Positions 44,507 to 54,118 of a DNA stretch of 64,000 nt are shown piece after piece. How positions within the stretch are numbered: the first letter of the stretch is position 1; the number at the start of each line of letters is the position of its first letter. The DNA is from Archangium violaceum Cb vi76 (lineage in GTDB: Bacteria; Myxococcota; Myxococcia; Myxococcales; Myxococcaceae), in contig NZ_JPMI01000096.1 of the NCBI RefSeq assembly GCF_000733295.1, positions 1 to 64,000 of the forward strand. Reading direction: 5' to 3'. The notes under the pieces were generated by a model. It was given only the letters and a program-made list of their open reading frames with translations, was not told the DNA's origin and ran no database searches. The position numbers and the translations under genes are program-made.

Positions 44507-45478
44507 ATGGCGCTCTACACCAACATCGACGCGGCGGCCTTCGAGCGGCTGGCGGAAGCCTACGGGCTGGGCCCGGTGCGTGAGTTCACCGGCATCCCCC
44601 AGGGCTCCATCAACTCCAACTACCGGCTGGTGACGGCCTCGGGCCGCTACTTCGTGCGGCACACCACGGTGCGCTCGGCGGAGGTGCTGCGCTTCGAGGC
44701 GGAGCTGCTCGCGCTGCTCCACGAGTCCCACTGCCCCGCGCCGCGGCTCCTCCTCACGCGCGAGGGCGCCCCCTGCCTGGAGATGGAGGGCGGCCGGGTG
44801 AGTGTCTTCGCGTGGCTGGCGGGCGAGGAGCTCACCCACGCCCAGCTCACCCCGGAGCACCTGGAGTCCCTGGGCCTGGAGCTGGGCAAGCTGCACCGGG
44901 TCACCCTGTCCTTCAGCGGCTCGCGCCCCAACCCCTACGGCCCGGAGGTGGTGGGCGGCTGGCTGGAAGAACTCGCGCGCCACCCGGACGCGGAGCTGTC
45001 CTCCATCGCCGGAGAGCTCCGGGGCTACCTGGCCCGGGCCGAGTCGGCGCGTGGAGGCCTGGAGCCTCGCGGCATCATCCACGCGGACCTCTTCATGGAC
45101 AACGTGAAGTGGCTGGGGGACCGGGTGAGCGCCTTCTTCGACTTCGAGATGGCGTGCCGGGACTTCTACGCGCTGGACGTGGCCATCACCCTCAACGCGT
45201 GGTGCTTCCACAACGGCGCCTGGCGGCCGGAGCTGTGCCGGGCGCTGCTGCGCGGCTACCAGGTGGAGCGCTCGCTGGTGCCGGTGGAGCGCGAGAGCCT
45301 CTTCGGCCACGCCCTCTTTGGAGCGGTGCGTTACACCGCCAGCCGCATCCGGGATTTCCACCTGTCCGGGCTGCCGCCTGACAAATTGTCACCCAAGGAC
45401 TTCCGCACCTACCTGGCCCGGTCCCGGGCGCTGGCGCACATGGGGCCCGAGGGCCTGCGCGCGCTCGTGGGTGTCTGA
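44507..45478 (+). CDS. thrB: Homoserine kinase, type II (aminoglycoside-phosphotransferase fold)
   Basis: The 323-residue kinase phosphorylates homoserine on the way to threonine. It has the APH fold: GIPQGSINSNYRLVTASGRY nucleotide loop, the catalytic His192-x-Asp194-x4-Asn199 and Asp212-Phe-Glu. FYALDVAITLNAWCF after the active site is characteristic of ThrB2-type homoserine kinases rather than antibiotic kinases. The ATG at 44507 is preceded by GGGGAGGA; a GTG at 44486 is possible but less good. No other threonine genes are near. A choline or aminoglycoside kinase is the less likely alternative. Confidence 0.82.
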   Translation: MALYTNIDAAAFERLAEAYGLGPVREFTGIPQGSINSNYRLVTASGRYFVRHTTVRSAEVLRFEAELLALLHESHCPAPRLLLTREGAPCLEMEGGRVSVFAWLAGEELTHAQLTPEHLESLGLELGKLHRVTLSFSGSRPNPYGPEVVGGWLEELARHPDAELSSIAGELRGYLARAESARGGLEPRGIIHADLFMDNVKWLGDRVSAFFDFEMACRDFYALDVAITLNAWCFHNGAWRPELCRALLRGYQVERSLVPVERESLFGHALFGAVRYTASRIRDFHLSGLPPDKLSPKDFRTYLARSRALAHMGPEGLRALVGV

Positions 45479-45502
45479 GCGCGCGGGCCGGGCCTTACCG
45501 GC

Positions 45503-45970
45503 TCAGAAGCCGGCGACGATGCGCCACTGCCCGTCCTCCTTCTGGAGGACCATCTGCTCCAGCTCGGCGTCGCGCTGGGGCTTGTCCAGCAGCCCCGGCG
45601 CCCGCCACGTGGCGTTCCAGTAGTAGATGACGGTGGCCACGCCGTTGCTCCTCACGTCCATCTTGCGGACGTCCATGGTGAGGCGGGGCGGGTCGATGCG
45701 CGAGAAGAGGGCGGGGAGCGCCTCGGGAATGTTCTCGTAGGTGAGATCGTCCGCCGGGTCGTCGGTGCCAGCGTTGTCCCGGAAGGACTTGGAGATGAGT
45801 CCCTGGAGGGCCTTGGCATCGCGGGCCTCGAGGGCGGCGCGGTATTGCTCCATCACCTTGAGGATGGCGCGGGAGTCGTTGGTGTCGGCGATCTGCGTGC
45901 CCGGGATGTTGCGGGGGCCGCAGGCCGCGAGCACCAGGAGGGCACAGACAAGCAAGGGACGGACGTTCAT
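45503..45970 (-). CDS. Small lipoprotein with NTF2-like domain
   Basis: The 155-residue lipoprotein (lipobox VLAAC, Cys17) has an NTF2-like alpha+beta domain: ILKVMEQYRAALEARDAKAL at the start, and VATVIYYWNATWRAP and QMVLQKEDGQWRIVAGF as the terminal strands. It has no recognisable active site. It is convergent with the homoserine kinase gene and 91 bp downstream of the peptidase-TPR gene on the same strand. Confidence 0.72.
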   Translation of the reverse strand: MNVRPLLVCALLVLAACGPRNIPGTQIADTNDSRAILKVMEQYRAALEARDAKALQGLISKSFRDNAGTDDPADDLTYENIPEALPALFSRIDPPRLTMDVRKMDVRSNGVATVIYYWNATWRAPGLLDKPQRDAELEQMVLQKEDGQWRIVAGF

Positions 45971-46061
45971 GGTGGTGGAGTCTCCGTGAGGGGCAACCGC
46001 GCACGGGAAGATGCATTCCCCGTGCCGGGGGCGGGGGATTCAAACCGGGTGGCTGGCGCGT

Positions 46062-48422
46062 CTATCGGAAAGCGTCGCGGGGCACCAGGGGGCCCCCGAA
46101 GTGGCGGTCCTCGAAGTCACACCGCTCGGCCCATTCGGAGGTGACGGCGCGGAAGGCGGGGCCGTAGTCGGGCAGGGCGCCCACCTCGTGGCGGACGGTG
46201 CCGCAGTCCCCCGCCAGGTAGGCCGCCTGCACCCGGAGTCGGAGGGCCTCGCGGCGCAGGGCGTCGGGCAGCTCGCCCTCCAGGGCCCGGGAGAGGTGGG
46301 GCAGGGCGTCGGCGGGGGCGTCCACCTGGAGCAGGCGCCGGCCGAGCAGGTAGTTGAGGTAGGGGTCCTTCGGGGTGCCCTCCAGGGCGCTGGCGAGCCG
46401 CAACAGGCGCAGCTCCTCGTGCTTCTCCTGGAAGTAGGACTGGATGGGGCCGGCGCGGGCCTCGGACTCGAGCGCGGCGAGCTTCACCTGGGCGGTGCGT
46501 GTCACCTCCGGGCTGGGGGCGAGCGCGAGCACCCGCTCGAGGAAGGCGCGTGCCTGCTCCTTGTTCCCCCGCCGGGCCGCCGAGTCCGCCTGGGACAGGG
46601 CCACGTCCGCCTCCAACGAGGGCTGGCCCTTCACCTGCTCGGCGAGCGTGGCCAGTACCCGGGTGGCCTCGTCCGGCCGCTCCAGCCTGTCCAGCGCGGA
46701 GGCCTGGCCGAGCTGGAAGGCGGGCTCCTGGGGCTGGAGGCGGGCGGCGCGCTGGTAGAGCTCGAGGGCCTGCTGTGGCTCGCTGGCGAGGAAGTCCCGG
46801 GCCTCCTCCTGGAGGAGGGCCACCTCGCGGGCGCAGGCGCGGGAGAAGAGGCTGCCGGTGCGGAAGCGCTGGAAGGCGCGGCTCACCGTGGCCTCGTCCA
46901 GGGGCAGCGCGTCCAGGAAGGTCTCCCACTCGGTGGCGAGCGCGTCCAGGGGGCGGCCGTAGGCGGCCTGGAAGTCGGCGTGGGCGTAGAGGGCGCGCAG
47001 CTTGTCCGGGCCGTAGGTGTCGGCGAGGTAGCGCAGGAAGGAGCCCACCAGCGTGTACGCGCGGGCGGGGGCGGACTGGTAGAAGCCCTCGGGGCCCACC
47101 AGCTTGCGGATGTCCGGGGCCAGCTTCTGCCGGCGCATGCCCGCGGCCCACTGGTGCAGGGTGAGGTCTCCCTGGACGGCGTTGTCCGCGCCCACCGCCA
47201 GGCCCTCGATGACGCCCATGAGGGGCCACACGCCCAGCCGGGTGGTGACGCGGAAGGGCGCGCTGCCCGCCGGCGCCGCCATCACGTGCGCCAGCTCGTG
47301 CTTGAGGACGGAGTGGGGGAACTCGCGGCCGTTGATGTGCAGCTCCAGGAGCCAGGGCTTGGCGAACTGGGTGCGGCCGGCGCCCACCAGGGCCTGCTTC
47401 TCCTCGTCCGTGCGGTACAGCCACACGCGGATGCGGCCCTCGGGGACGGCGCCGAGGAAGCGCGCGAGCTGGGCGTAGCGGAACTCGAGGTCCCTCGCCA
47501 TCCGCTCCACCTTCTCGCGGGGCAGGCCGCGGGGGTAGACGAGCTGGAAGTGCTCCGTGTCGCGCACCCCGCCGAGCCGTGCCAGCAGGGCCTCGTCCGT
47601 CATCCGCAGGCCCAGGTCCGTGCCATGCGCCTCCAGGAGGAGGAGGGGGACGAGCACCAGGCCGAGCAGGACGAGCGCTCCGGCGCGCACGCGGGGGCGG
47701 CGCAGGCGGGCCTCGGGCACGTCCAGGCACAGCACGGTGAGCGCGAGGACGGCGAGGGCGATGAGCAGCGTCTCCAGCCGGAACCAGAGGAGGGCGGAGG
47801 AGATGGAGAGCGCCTCGTCATAGAGGGGCCCCGGCATGTGCCCGAGGAAGTGGTTGAAGGCGTAGACCTGGGGCCCGAAGACGAGTGGCCAGGCGGTGGG
47901 CACCGCCGAGACGAGGAAGCACCCCAGGTAGAGGAGGATGGCGCGGCCCCAGCGGCGGGTGGCGAAGCCGCAGAAGACGCCCACGACGGCGGACAGCACC
48001 GCCGAGGGGAGGGTGAGCAGGGGGTAGAAGCCCACCAGGGAGAAGGGGTCGCACCGGGTGCCGACCAGGGCGTACAGGGTGGCCGCGAGGAAGGGGGGCA
48101 CCAGGACGGCCAGGTTCAGCAGGAGGGCGGGGGCCAGGGCCCTCCAGGCCATGCGGCCCGGGCTGTCCGGAGGAGGGGCCTCTGGAGCCTGCCCGGGAGC
48201 CTGTCCGGCGAGCAGGCGGCGCTCCTGGTGCACCGCGGCGATGCCCACTCCGCCTCCGAGCAGGCCCACGGCGATGGAGAGGGTGAGGCCCAGCTCGAAG
48301 CCGGGCACCCCGAAGAGGGGGAGGAAGACGAGGGCCGAGCCGCCAGCCGCCAGGGCCCCGGCGAGCACCAGCACCGGGGGGCGCCGGAGGAGCTCTTTGG
48401 CACGGAAGAGGACTTGCCGCAT
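46062..48422 (-). CDS. Polytopic membrane protein with HExxH metallopeptidase and TPR domains
   Basis: The 786-residue protein has about six to seven membrane segments in the first 265 residues. A soluble peptidase-MA-like domain follows, with His375-Glu-Leu-Ala-His379 (zinc site) in VLKHELAHVMA and, about 35 residues on, GVIEGLAVG whose Glu is the expected third ligand. The C-terminal ~250 residues are TPR-like (EPQQALELYQRAARLQPQEP, LLQVDAPADALPHLSRALEG). The catalytic part is probably periplasmic. The substrate is unknown; such proteins often process envelope proteins. It is divergent from pilZ across 25 bp, so the promoters overlap. Confidence 0.75.
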   Translation of the reverse strand: MRQVLFRAKELLRRPPVLVLAGALAAGGSALVFLPLFGVPGFELGLTLSIAVGLLGGGVGIAAVHQERRLLAGQAPGQAPEAPPPDSPGRMAWRALAPALLLNLAVLVPPFLAATLYALVGTRCDPFSLVGFYPLLTLPSAVLSAVVGVFCGFATRRWGRAILLYLGCFLVSAVPTAWPLVFGPQVYAFNHFLGHMPGPLYDEALSISSALLWFRLETLLIALAVLALTVLCLDVPEARLRRPRVRAGALVLLGLVLVPLLLLEAHGTDLGLRMTDEALLARLGGVRDTEHFQLVYPRGLPREKVERMARDLEFRYAQLARFLGAVPEGRIRVWLYRTDEEKQALVGAGRTQFAKPWLLELHINGREFPHSVLKHELAHVMAAPAGSAPFRVTTRLGVWPLMGVIEGLAVGADNAVQGDLTLHQWAAGMRRQKLAPDIRKLVGPEGFYQSAPARAYTLVGSFLRYLADTYGPDKLRALYAHADFQAAYGRPLDALATEWETFLDALPLDEATVSRAFQRFRTGSLFSRACAREVALLQEEARDFLASEPQQALELYQRAARLQPQEPAFQLGQASALDRLERPDEATRVLATLAEQVKGQPSLEADVALSQADSAARRGNKEQARAFLERVLALAPSPEVTRTAQVKLAALESEARAGPIQSYFQEKHEELRLLRLASALEGTPKDPYLNYLLGRRLLQVDAPADALPHLSRALEGELPDALRREALRLRVQAAYLAGDCGTVRHEVGALPDYGPAFRAVTSEWAERCDFEDRHFGGPLVPRDAFR

Positions 48423-48447
48423 GGCCTTCTCCTATACTCCCCCCAGC

Positions 48448-48839
48448 ATGGCCGAACAGAAGACAAGCGCCGAAATCCGCCAACATACTCGAGCGCCCAT
48501 CGAGCTGAAGGTGGACTACAAGAAGCTCAACTCGTTCTTCGCGGACTACACGAAGAACATCTCGAAGGGTGGCACCTTCATCAAGACGAAGAAGCCGCTG
48601 CCCATCGGGACGCGCTTCCTCTTCAAGCTCACCGTGCCCCAGCGCGAGGCCCCCTTCGAGCTGCTCGGCGAGGTCGTCTGGTCCAAGGGCGACGTCGAGG
48701 AGCCCGGCATGGGCATCCGCTTCATCTACAACGACGACCGCCAGCGCGGCGAGTTCGAGGGCGTGGTGGAGCGGTTGATGGCGGACAGCCTCGGCACGCA
48801 GCTCACGGAGAAGCTGCTCAACAAGCAGCTCCACCCGGG

Positions 48840-48843
<4 letters not shown>
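48448..48843 (+). CDS. PilZ-domain protein (TIGR02266 type)
   Basis: PilZ domains bind c-di-GMP. This 131-residue protein consists of a single domain: IRQHTRAPIELKVDYKKLNS holds the RxxxR-like N-terminal motif (degenerate QHTR), and DYTKNISKGGTFIKTKKPLP holds the second motif in the form N-I-S-K-G-G instead of D/NxSxxG, with FIKTxxPLPIGT typical of the myxobacterial TIGR02266 paralogues. WSKGDVEEPGMGIRFI closes the barrel. Because the first motif is incomplete, nucleotide binding may be weak. Its stop overlaps the GTG of the DUF192 gene. Confidence 0.83.
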
Positions 48844-49385
<542 letters not shown>

Positions 49386-49492
49386 TGAAGATGTGACCAC
49401 CTTCTCAATGGAACGCCATACGGCGCTCGCAGGATGCGCGCGCCCGTACTCGAACCGCGGGCGTTTCCACGACTCCGAGGAAGGTCTCACTC

Positions 49493-51952
49493 ATGTCTTC
49501 TCGTTTTCTGGGGCTCGCCACGAGCGCGCTCCTGCTGGGGAGTGCCCTGGCCGGGGCCGGTTGCCAGGGTGTGCAGGGCTCGCCGGGCGCCGATGGCAAG
49601 GATGGCGTCAACGGCTCCAACGGCAGGGACGGCGTCGACGGCGCTCCGGGCGCGGATGGTGCACCGGGCACTCCGGGGACGGACGGCGCTCCGGGTACTC
49701 CGGGGGCGGATGGCGTGCCGGGCTCGCAGGGCCCCACGGGTCCCGAGGGCCGCTCGCCGTTGGATCCCACCACGCCGCTGTCGTCCATGGTGGCCGTCAA
49801 CTTCATGGGGGCGGATGGCGCGGCGAACCTGGTGGAGCTGGTGAAGCGCCGCGTGGCGCTGCAGGCCCGGGGGACGCCCACGGAGGGCTTCCCGCTGACG
49901 GCCGCCGCCACGGACACCGTGCGCACCGTGCCGGGGCTGAGCTCCAACGTGGTGGTGCGCTGGCTGGAGCCCCTCACCTTCAAGGGCTACAACGCGCAGA
50001 CGTCTCCGCGCTTCGGCGCCAACGCGGACTACATCGCGTACTTCGGTGACGGCTGGCAGGAGGCGGGCGCGCCCCAGTTCAACGGCAGCGGTGGTGCGGG
50101 CTGGGTGTGGGTGAACCACGAGTACGTCTCCAACAGCCGCCCCACGCTGAGCACCGGCGCGTCGGGCCAGCACCACGTCCTGGCGCGCTTCCTGCGCTAC
50201 GTGGGCGTGCTCAACAACGACGTGAACGCCTCCAGGTGGGCGGACGCGGACCTCCAGTCCTACACGCACCAGTACAAGCGCCAGGTGGGCGGCTCCTGGT
50301 TCCGCGTGGTGAAGGACCAAGCCACCCACCAGTGGCAGGTGGACCGGGGCGCGGCGGCGAAGCGCTTCGACGGCACGAGCGGCACGCTGCTCAAGGTGGT
50401 GGGCCAGCCGCTGTCCGGCCTGGATCACAAGGACGATGGCACCGAGCTGCCCGAGGGCGTGGTCGTGGGCACCCAGGCCAACTGCTCCGGCGGCCAGACG
50501 CCGTGGGGCACCGTCTTCACCGCCGAGGAGAACGTCCAGGACTACTACGGTGACCTGGAGTCGGGCTGGAGCGGCCAGAACTTCCGGCCCCGGACGACCG
50601 ACCCGCTGACCACCAACCCCTTCGCGGCGGGCGCCAACGTGTCGCCCCTCTACACCGCGGTGAAGACGGGCGAGTTCAGCCCGACGCCCAACGACGACAC
50701 GGCCTCGAGGAACGCGCGTCACGCGCGGGACATGCACGGCTACCTGGTGGAGATCGATCCCGAGGTGGCCCCGGACGAGTACTACGGGAAGACCACGGCG
50801 GGCGTGGGCCACCGGAAGCTGGGCGGCATGGGCCGCGCGCACTGGGAGAACGCCGCCTTCGTGGTGGGTCCGGACTGGAAGCTCCTGCCCGGCGAGCCCG
50901 TCGTCGTCTACGGCGGCGATGACCGGCGCAGCGGTGGCATCTACAAGTTCGTCTCCAAGGGCGTCTACACCGCGGGCATGACGCGCGCGGAGATCCGCCA
51001 GCTGCTGGATGAGGGCACGCTGTACGTGGCCCACTTCGCCAACCTGGACAACGTGAGCGGCATCGACACCGTGGGCGGCGCGCCCGGCGAGGGCAGGTGG
51101 ATCCGCCTGTCGGTGGACAACGACGAGGACAAGGCGCCCAACGCGGGCCAGGCGATGCCGTACGCGGGCAACGCGGAGGAGCTCACCCTGCCGGACCTGA
51201 CGGTGGGCCAGGCGCTGCGCGACGTGAGCTACAACGGCATGGGCGGCTTCCCCACGGACGCCGACGTCCGGCGCGCGCTCTTCACCGCCACCATGAAGAT
51301 GGGCGTGATGGAGCTCAACCGGCCCGAGGATCTCGACTGGAACCCGAAGGACCCGAGCGGCACGCCGACGCTCTACGTGGCCTTCACGCAGCACGGCCAG
51401 CAGACGGCGCTGCGTCAGAACGGCACGCTCCTCACCGCCGCGCTGGACAAGGCCACCAACACGTGGGGGGCGCGCGCGCGTACCACGTACAAGGGCGTGG
51501 ACGAGGCCAAGGCGCGCACGGACACCACGGGCGCCATCTTCGCCATCCGTGAGGCCGACGCGGCCCACCCGGGTGCCTCGAAGACCTTCAGCTTCGAGCG
51601 CGTGTGGAAGGGCTCGAAGGTGACGCCGGGCATGGACCAGACGTACGTGGCCGCCAACCCGGACAACATCGCCATCGATCGCGACGGCGGCGTGTGGTTC
51701 GGCACGGACGGTAACTACAACTCCAGCGGCAACAGCGCTTCCGACGCCCTCTACTACCTGGACCTGGATCCGGCCCACAAGGCGGGCGTCGACGGCGTGG
51801 TCGCTCCGACGTTCGGCAAGGCCTTCCGCGTGGTGGCGACGCCCAGTGACGCCGAGGCCACCGGCCCCGCGTTCAGCTCGGACATGAAGACGCTGTTCTT
51901 CAGCGTCCAGCACCCGGGCGAGGACACCTTCAGCAGCTGGCCGGCCAAGTAG
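49493..51952 (+). CDS. PhoX/DUF839-like phosphatase lipoprotein with collagen-like N-terminus
   Basis: The 819-residue lipoprotein has lipobox LAGAGC (Cys24). Residues 29-88 are 20 uninterrupted Gly-X-Y triplets (GADGVPGSQGPTGPE is the end), a collagen-like stalk that could trimerise. The rest is a PhoX/DUF839-type beta-propeller: GAGWVWVNHEY, TPWGTVFTAEENVQDYYG, RDMHGYLVEIDP, GRAHWENAAFV and PDNIAIDRDGGVWFGTDGN are typical. PhoX is a calcium/iron-dependent alkaline phosphatase, normally Tat-exported; here export is by a Sec-type lipoprotein signal without twin arginine, so metal loading must differ or activity may be lost. The start ATG lies 107 bp after the DUF192 gene. Confidence 0.82.
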   Translation: MSSRFLGLATSALLLGSALAGAGCQGVQGSPGADGKDGVNGSNGRDGVDGAPGADGAPGTPGTDGAPGTPGADGVPGSQGPTGPEGRSPLDPTTPLSSMVAVNFMGADGAANLVELVKRRVALQARGTPTEGFPLTAAATDTVRTVPGLSSNVVVRWLEPLTFKGYNAQTSPRFGANADYIAYFGDGWQEAGAPQFNGSGGAGWVWVNHEYVSNSRPTLSTGASGQHHVLARFLRYVGVLNNDVNASRWADADLQSYTHQYKRQVGGSWFRVVKDQATHQWQVDRGAAAKRFDGTSGTLLKVVGQPLSGLDHKDDGTELPEGVVVGTQANCSGGQTPWGTVFTAEENVQDYYGDLESGWSGQNFRPRTTDPLTTNPFAAGANVSPLYTAVKTGEFSPTPNDDTASRNARHARDMHGYLVEIDPEVAPDEYYGKTTAGVGHRKLGGMGRAHWENAAFVVGPDWKLLPGEPVVVYGGDDRRSGGIYKFVSKGVYTAGMTRAEIRQLLDEGTLYVAHFANLDNVSGIDTVGGAPGEGRWIRLSVDNDEDKAPNAGQAMPYAGNAEELTLPDLTVGQALRDVSYNGMGGFPTDADVRRALFTATMKMGVMELNRPEDLDWNPKDPSGTPTLYVAFTQHGQQTALRQNGTLLTAALDKATNTWGARARTTYKGVDEAKARTDTTGAIFAIREADAAHPGASKTFSFERVWKGSKVTPGMDQTYVAANPDNIAIDRDGGVWFGTDGNYNSSGNSASDALYYLDLDPAHKAGVDGVVAPTFGKAFRVVATPSDAEATGPAFSSDMKTLFFSVQHPGEDTFSSWPAK

Positions 51953-51992
51953 TCCCGTCTCACGCAGTCACGCAGCGGGGAGCTCGCTTCGG

Positions 51993-53633
51993 ATGGTCCG
52001 TCTTTTCGTGAAGAGAGGCGCGCGAGGGGCCGTCATCGCCCTCGCGCTTCTGGCGGTGCTGGGGGCCGTGGCGCTCGTGTGGCGGAGGCCGGCGTACGAT
52101 CCGCTCGCCCAGGCGCGGGCGGCGGGGATGCGCATCGAGAACCGGGAGGCTCCGATTCCCTCGATGTGCTACACGAAGACGGACGGCGTGGCGAACCCCT
52201 GCTGGACGTGTCACACGGGTGGCGTCGGCCTCAACGGCATGGACGATGCCGCCCTGCAGTCCGAGTACGCCTTCTCGGACGTGGGGATGACGAACCACTG
52301 GACGAACCTCTTCGCCGACCGCTCGGCGGCGGTGGCGGGCATCTCGGACGAGGAGGTGCTCGCGTACATCCGCGAGGACAACTACACGCCGCTGCGCGAG
52401 GCGCTGGAGGGGCTCGAGGGTTACCCCGGCTACACGCCGGACCTGGACTTCGCGAAGGGCTTCGACGAGGACGGCTTCGCCCGCGATGGCAGCGGCTGGC
52501 GGGCGTTGCGCTACAAGCCCTTCCTGGGCACCTTCTGGCCCACCAACGGCAGCACCGATGATGTCTTCGTCCGCCTGCCACCGGCCTTCCAGCGGGACGC
52601 GGCGGGCAGGCCGTCGCGGGACGTGTACCGCATCAACCTGTCCATCCTCGAGGCGGCGATGACGGCCGAGCCCACCGAGTCGCGGCCGGAGAAGCTGCGC
52701 CGCACGGTGGAGCCGCTGGACGAGCGCCTGGCCGGGGTGGACCTGAACCGGGACGGGCAGCTCTCCGAGGGAGTGACGGAGCTGATCGGCCTGCCGGCGA
52801 CGTACGCAGGAGGGGCGGGGGAGGAACCGGTGGCCACCAACGTGTACCCGGGCGGCACCGAGTTCCTCCATTCCGTGCGCTACGTGGACCCGGACGAGCC
52901 CACGCTGCTGTCCACGCGCATGAAGGAGCTGCGCTACATGCGCAAGGTGCAGGGCTCGGACACGTGGCGCACGCTGAACGTGTACGAGGAGGAGAAGGAC
53001 AAGAAGATGCGCGGCCTGTTGCCGGTGTATGCGGGCACGCCGGACGTGGGGCTGCTCAATGACTTCGGCTGGCAGCTCCAGGGATTCATCGAGGACGCCG
53101 AGGGCCGGCTGCGCCTGCAGACGATGGAGGAGCACCTCCACTGCATGGGCTGCCACGGCAACCTGGGCGTGACGGTGGACCAGACATTCGCCTTCGTGCG
53201 CAAGGTGCCGGGCCGGGAGGGCTGGAGGTATCAGGACCTGCGCGGGATGAAGGACGTGCCGCAGCGGGGCCACTCGAATCCCGAGGTGCTGACGTACTTC
53301 CAGCGGGTGAAGGGCGGCGACGAGTTCCGCGCCAACGAGGAGCTCCTCACGCGCTTCTTCCCGGGCGGGGTGTTGGACGAGGCCACGGTGCGCCGGTCGG
53401 CGAAGGGCGGGGACAAGGACCTGGCCTTCCTGGTGAGCCCCTCGCGCGAGCGGGCCCTGGCGCTGGACAAGGCGTACCTCGCGCTGGTGCGGGAGCAGTC
53501 CTTCAGCAAGGGCCGGGACACGTTGCTGGCGCCTCCGAGGAACGTGCACCAGACGCTGGAGAACGGCTCCACGGGCCTGGAGGACGCGGGCCGCATCTAC
53601 ACGGACGGCAGGCTGCACCTGGACTGGGAGTGA
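51993..53633 (+). CDS. Membrane-anchored protein with two CxxCH haem sites
   Basis: The 546-residue protein has an N-terminal anchor (GAVIALALLAVLGAVALVW) and no lipobox. Two c-haem sites are present: Cys70-Trp-Thr-Cys-His74 near the start and Cys384-Met-Gly-Cys-His388. Between them VDLNRDGQLSEG resembles a calcium-binding EF-hand loop. I do not recognise a named family; the size and far-apart haem sites suggest a periplasmic oxidoreductase. It is 40 bp after the PhoX-like gene and probably co-transcribed with it. Its function is not further predictable. Confidence 0.68.
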   Translation: MVRLFVKRGARGAVIALALLAVLGAVALVWRRPAYDPLAQARAAGMRIENREAPIPSMCYTKTDGVANPCWTCHTGGVGLNGMDDAALQSEYAFSDVGMTNHWTNLFADRSAAVAGISDEEVLAYIREDNYTPLREALEGLEGYPGYTPDLDFAKGFDEDGFARDGSGWRALRYKPFLGTFWPTNGSTDDVFVRLPPAFQRDAAGRPSRDVYRINLSILEAAMTAEPTESRPEKLRRTVEPLDERLAGVDLNRDGQLSEGVTELIGLPATYAGGAGEEPVATNVYPGGTEFLHSVRYVDPDEPTLLSTRMKELRYMRKVQGSDTWRTLNVYEEEKDKKMRGLLPVYAGTPDVGLLNDFGWQLQGFIEDAEGRLRLQTMEEHLHCMGCHGNLGVTVDQTFAFVRKVPGREGWRYQDLRGMKDVPQRGHSNPEVLTYFQRVKGGDEFRANEELLTRFFPGGVLDEATVRRSAKGGDKDLAFLVSPSRERALALDKAYLALVREQSFSKGRDTLLAPPRNVHQTLENGSTGLEDAGRIYTDGRLHLDWE

Positions 53634-53686
53634 GCAGGCAGGCTCCGTGACGCGAATGTCACCCGGGGCTTGTTGCGGCAGCAGGA

Positions 53687-53704
53687 CATTCGAATATTGT
53701 TATG
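53687..53704. promoter_or_regulatory. ArsR operator-like dyad at the arsR promoter
   Basis: CATTCGAATATTGTTATG has the dyad CAT-n3-AAT|ATT-n3-ATG, is AT-rich, and ends 5 bp before the arsR start. A TTGTTG at 53670-53675 could be the -35, putting the dyad over the -10. This position suits autorepression relieved by arsenite. Confidence 0.6.
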
Positions 53705-53709
53705 TCGTG

Positions 53710-54075
53710 ATGTCCGCGGCCATCTCCACGTTGGATGTGCGTCAGGCCTCCCGCTTCTTCAAGGCGCTCGGGGACGAGACGCGGCTGCGCATCGTCGCGC
53801 TGCTGTCCCATGGGGAGCTGTGCGTCTGTCACTTCGAGTCGGCGCTGGGTCTGTCCCAGCCCAACGCGTCGCGGCAGCTTGGCGTGCTGCGCTCGGCGGG
53901 CATCGTCGAGTCACGCCGGGAGGGCAGCTGGGTCTACTACCGGCTGGCTCCGCAGTTGGACGGGTTCTGCAAGCAGCAGCTCAAGACGCTGGTCTCCGCC
54001 TTCGGCCGGCGTGAGGTGCTGAAGCAGGACGTCGAGCGCCTCCTGGCCGCGCGGGGCCCCGATTCATGCCGGTGA
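53710..54075 (+). CDS. arsR: Arsenical-responsive repressor ArsR
   Basis: The 121-residue winged-helix repressor has KALGDETRLRIVALLSHGEL at the start and SQPNASRQLGVLRSAGIVES as the recognition helix. Cys38-Val-Cys40 in ELCVCHFE is the As(III) site of classic ArsR proteins. The ATG at 53710 is directly preceded by an in-frame GTG that could also start. It heads a three-gene operon with acr3 and arsC, and the operator-like dyad lies immediately upstream. Confidence 0.92.
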   Translation: MSAAISTLDVRQASRFFKALGDETRLRIVALLSHGELCVCHFESALGLSQPNASRQLGVLRSAGIVESRREGSWVYYRLAPQLDGFCKQQLKTLVSAFGRREVLKQDVERLLAARGPDSCR

Positions 54076-54118
54076 GGCGAGCCTCGCTGGTTCCTCTCTC
54101 CTGGAGCTCCTTCGCACC

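Noticed and set aside
49577-49757. Short tandem DNA repeat in the PhoX-like gene
   Set aside because: The repetition is the codon-level trace of Gly-X-Y triplets and is not a separate nucleotide repeat.
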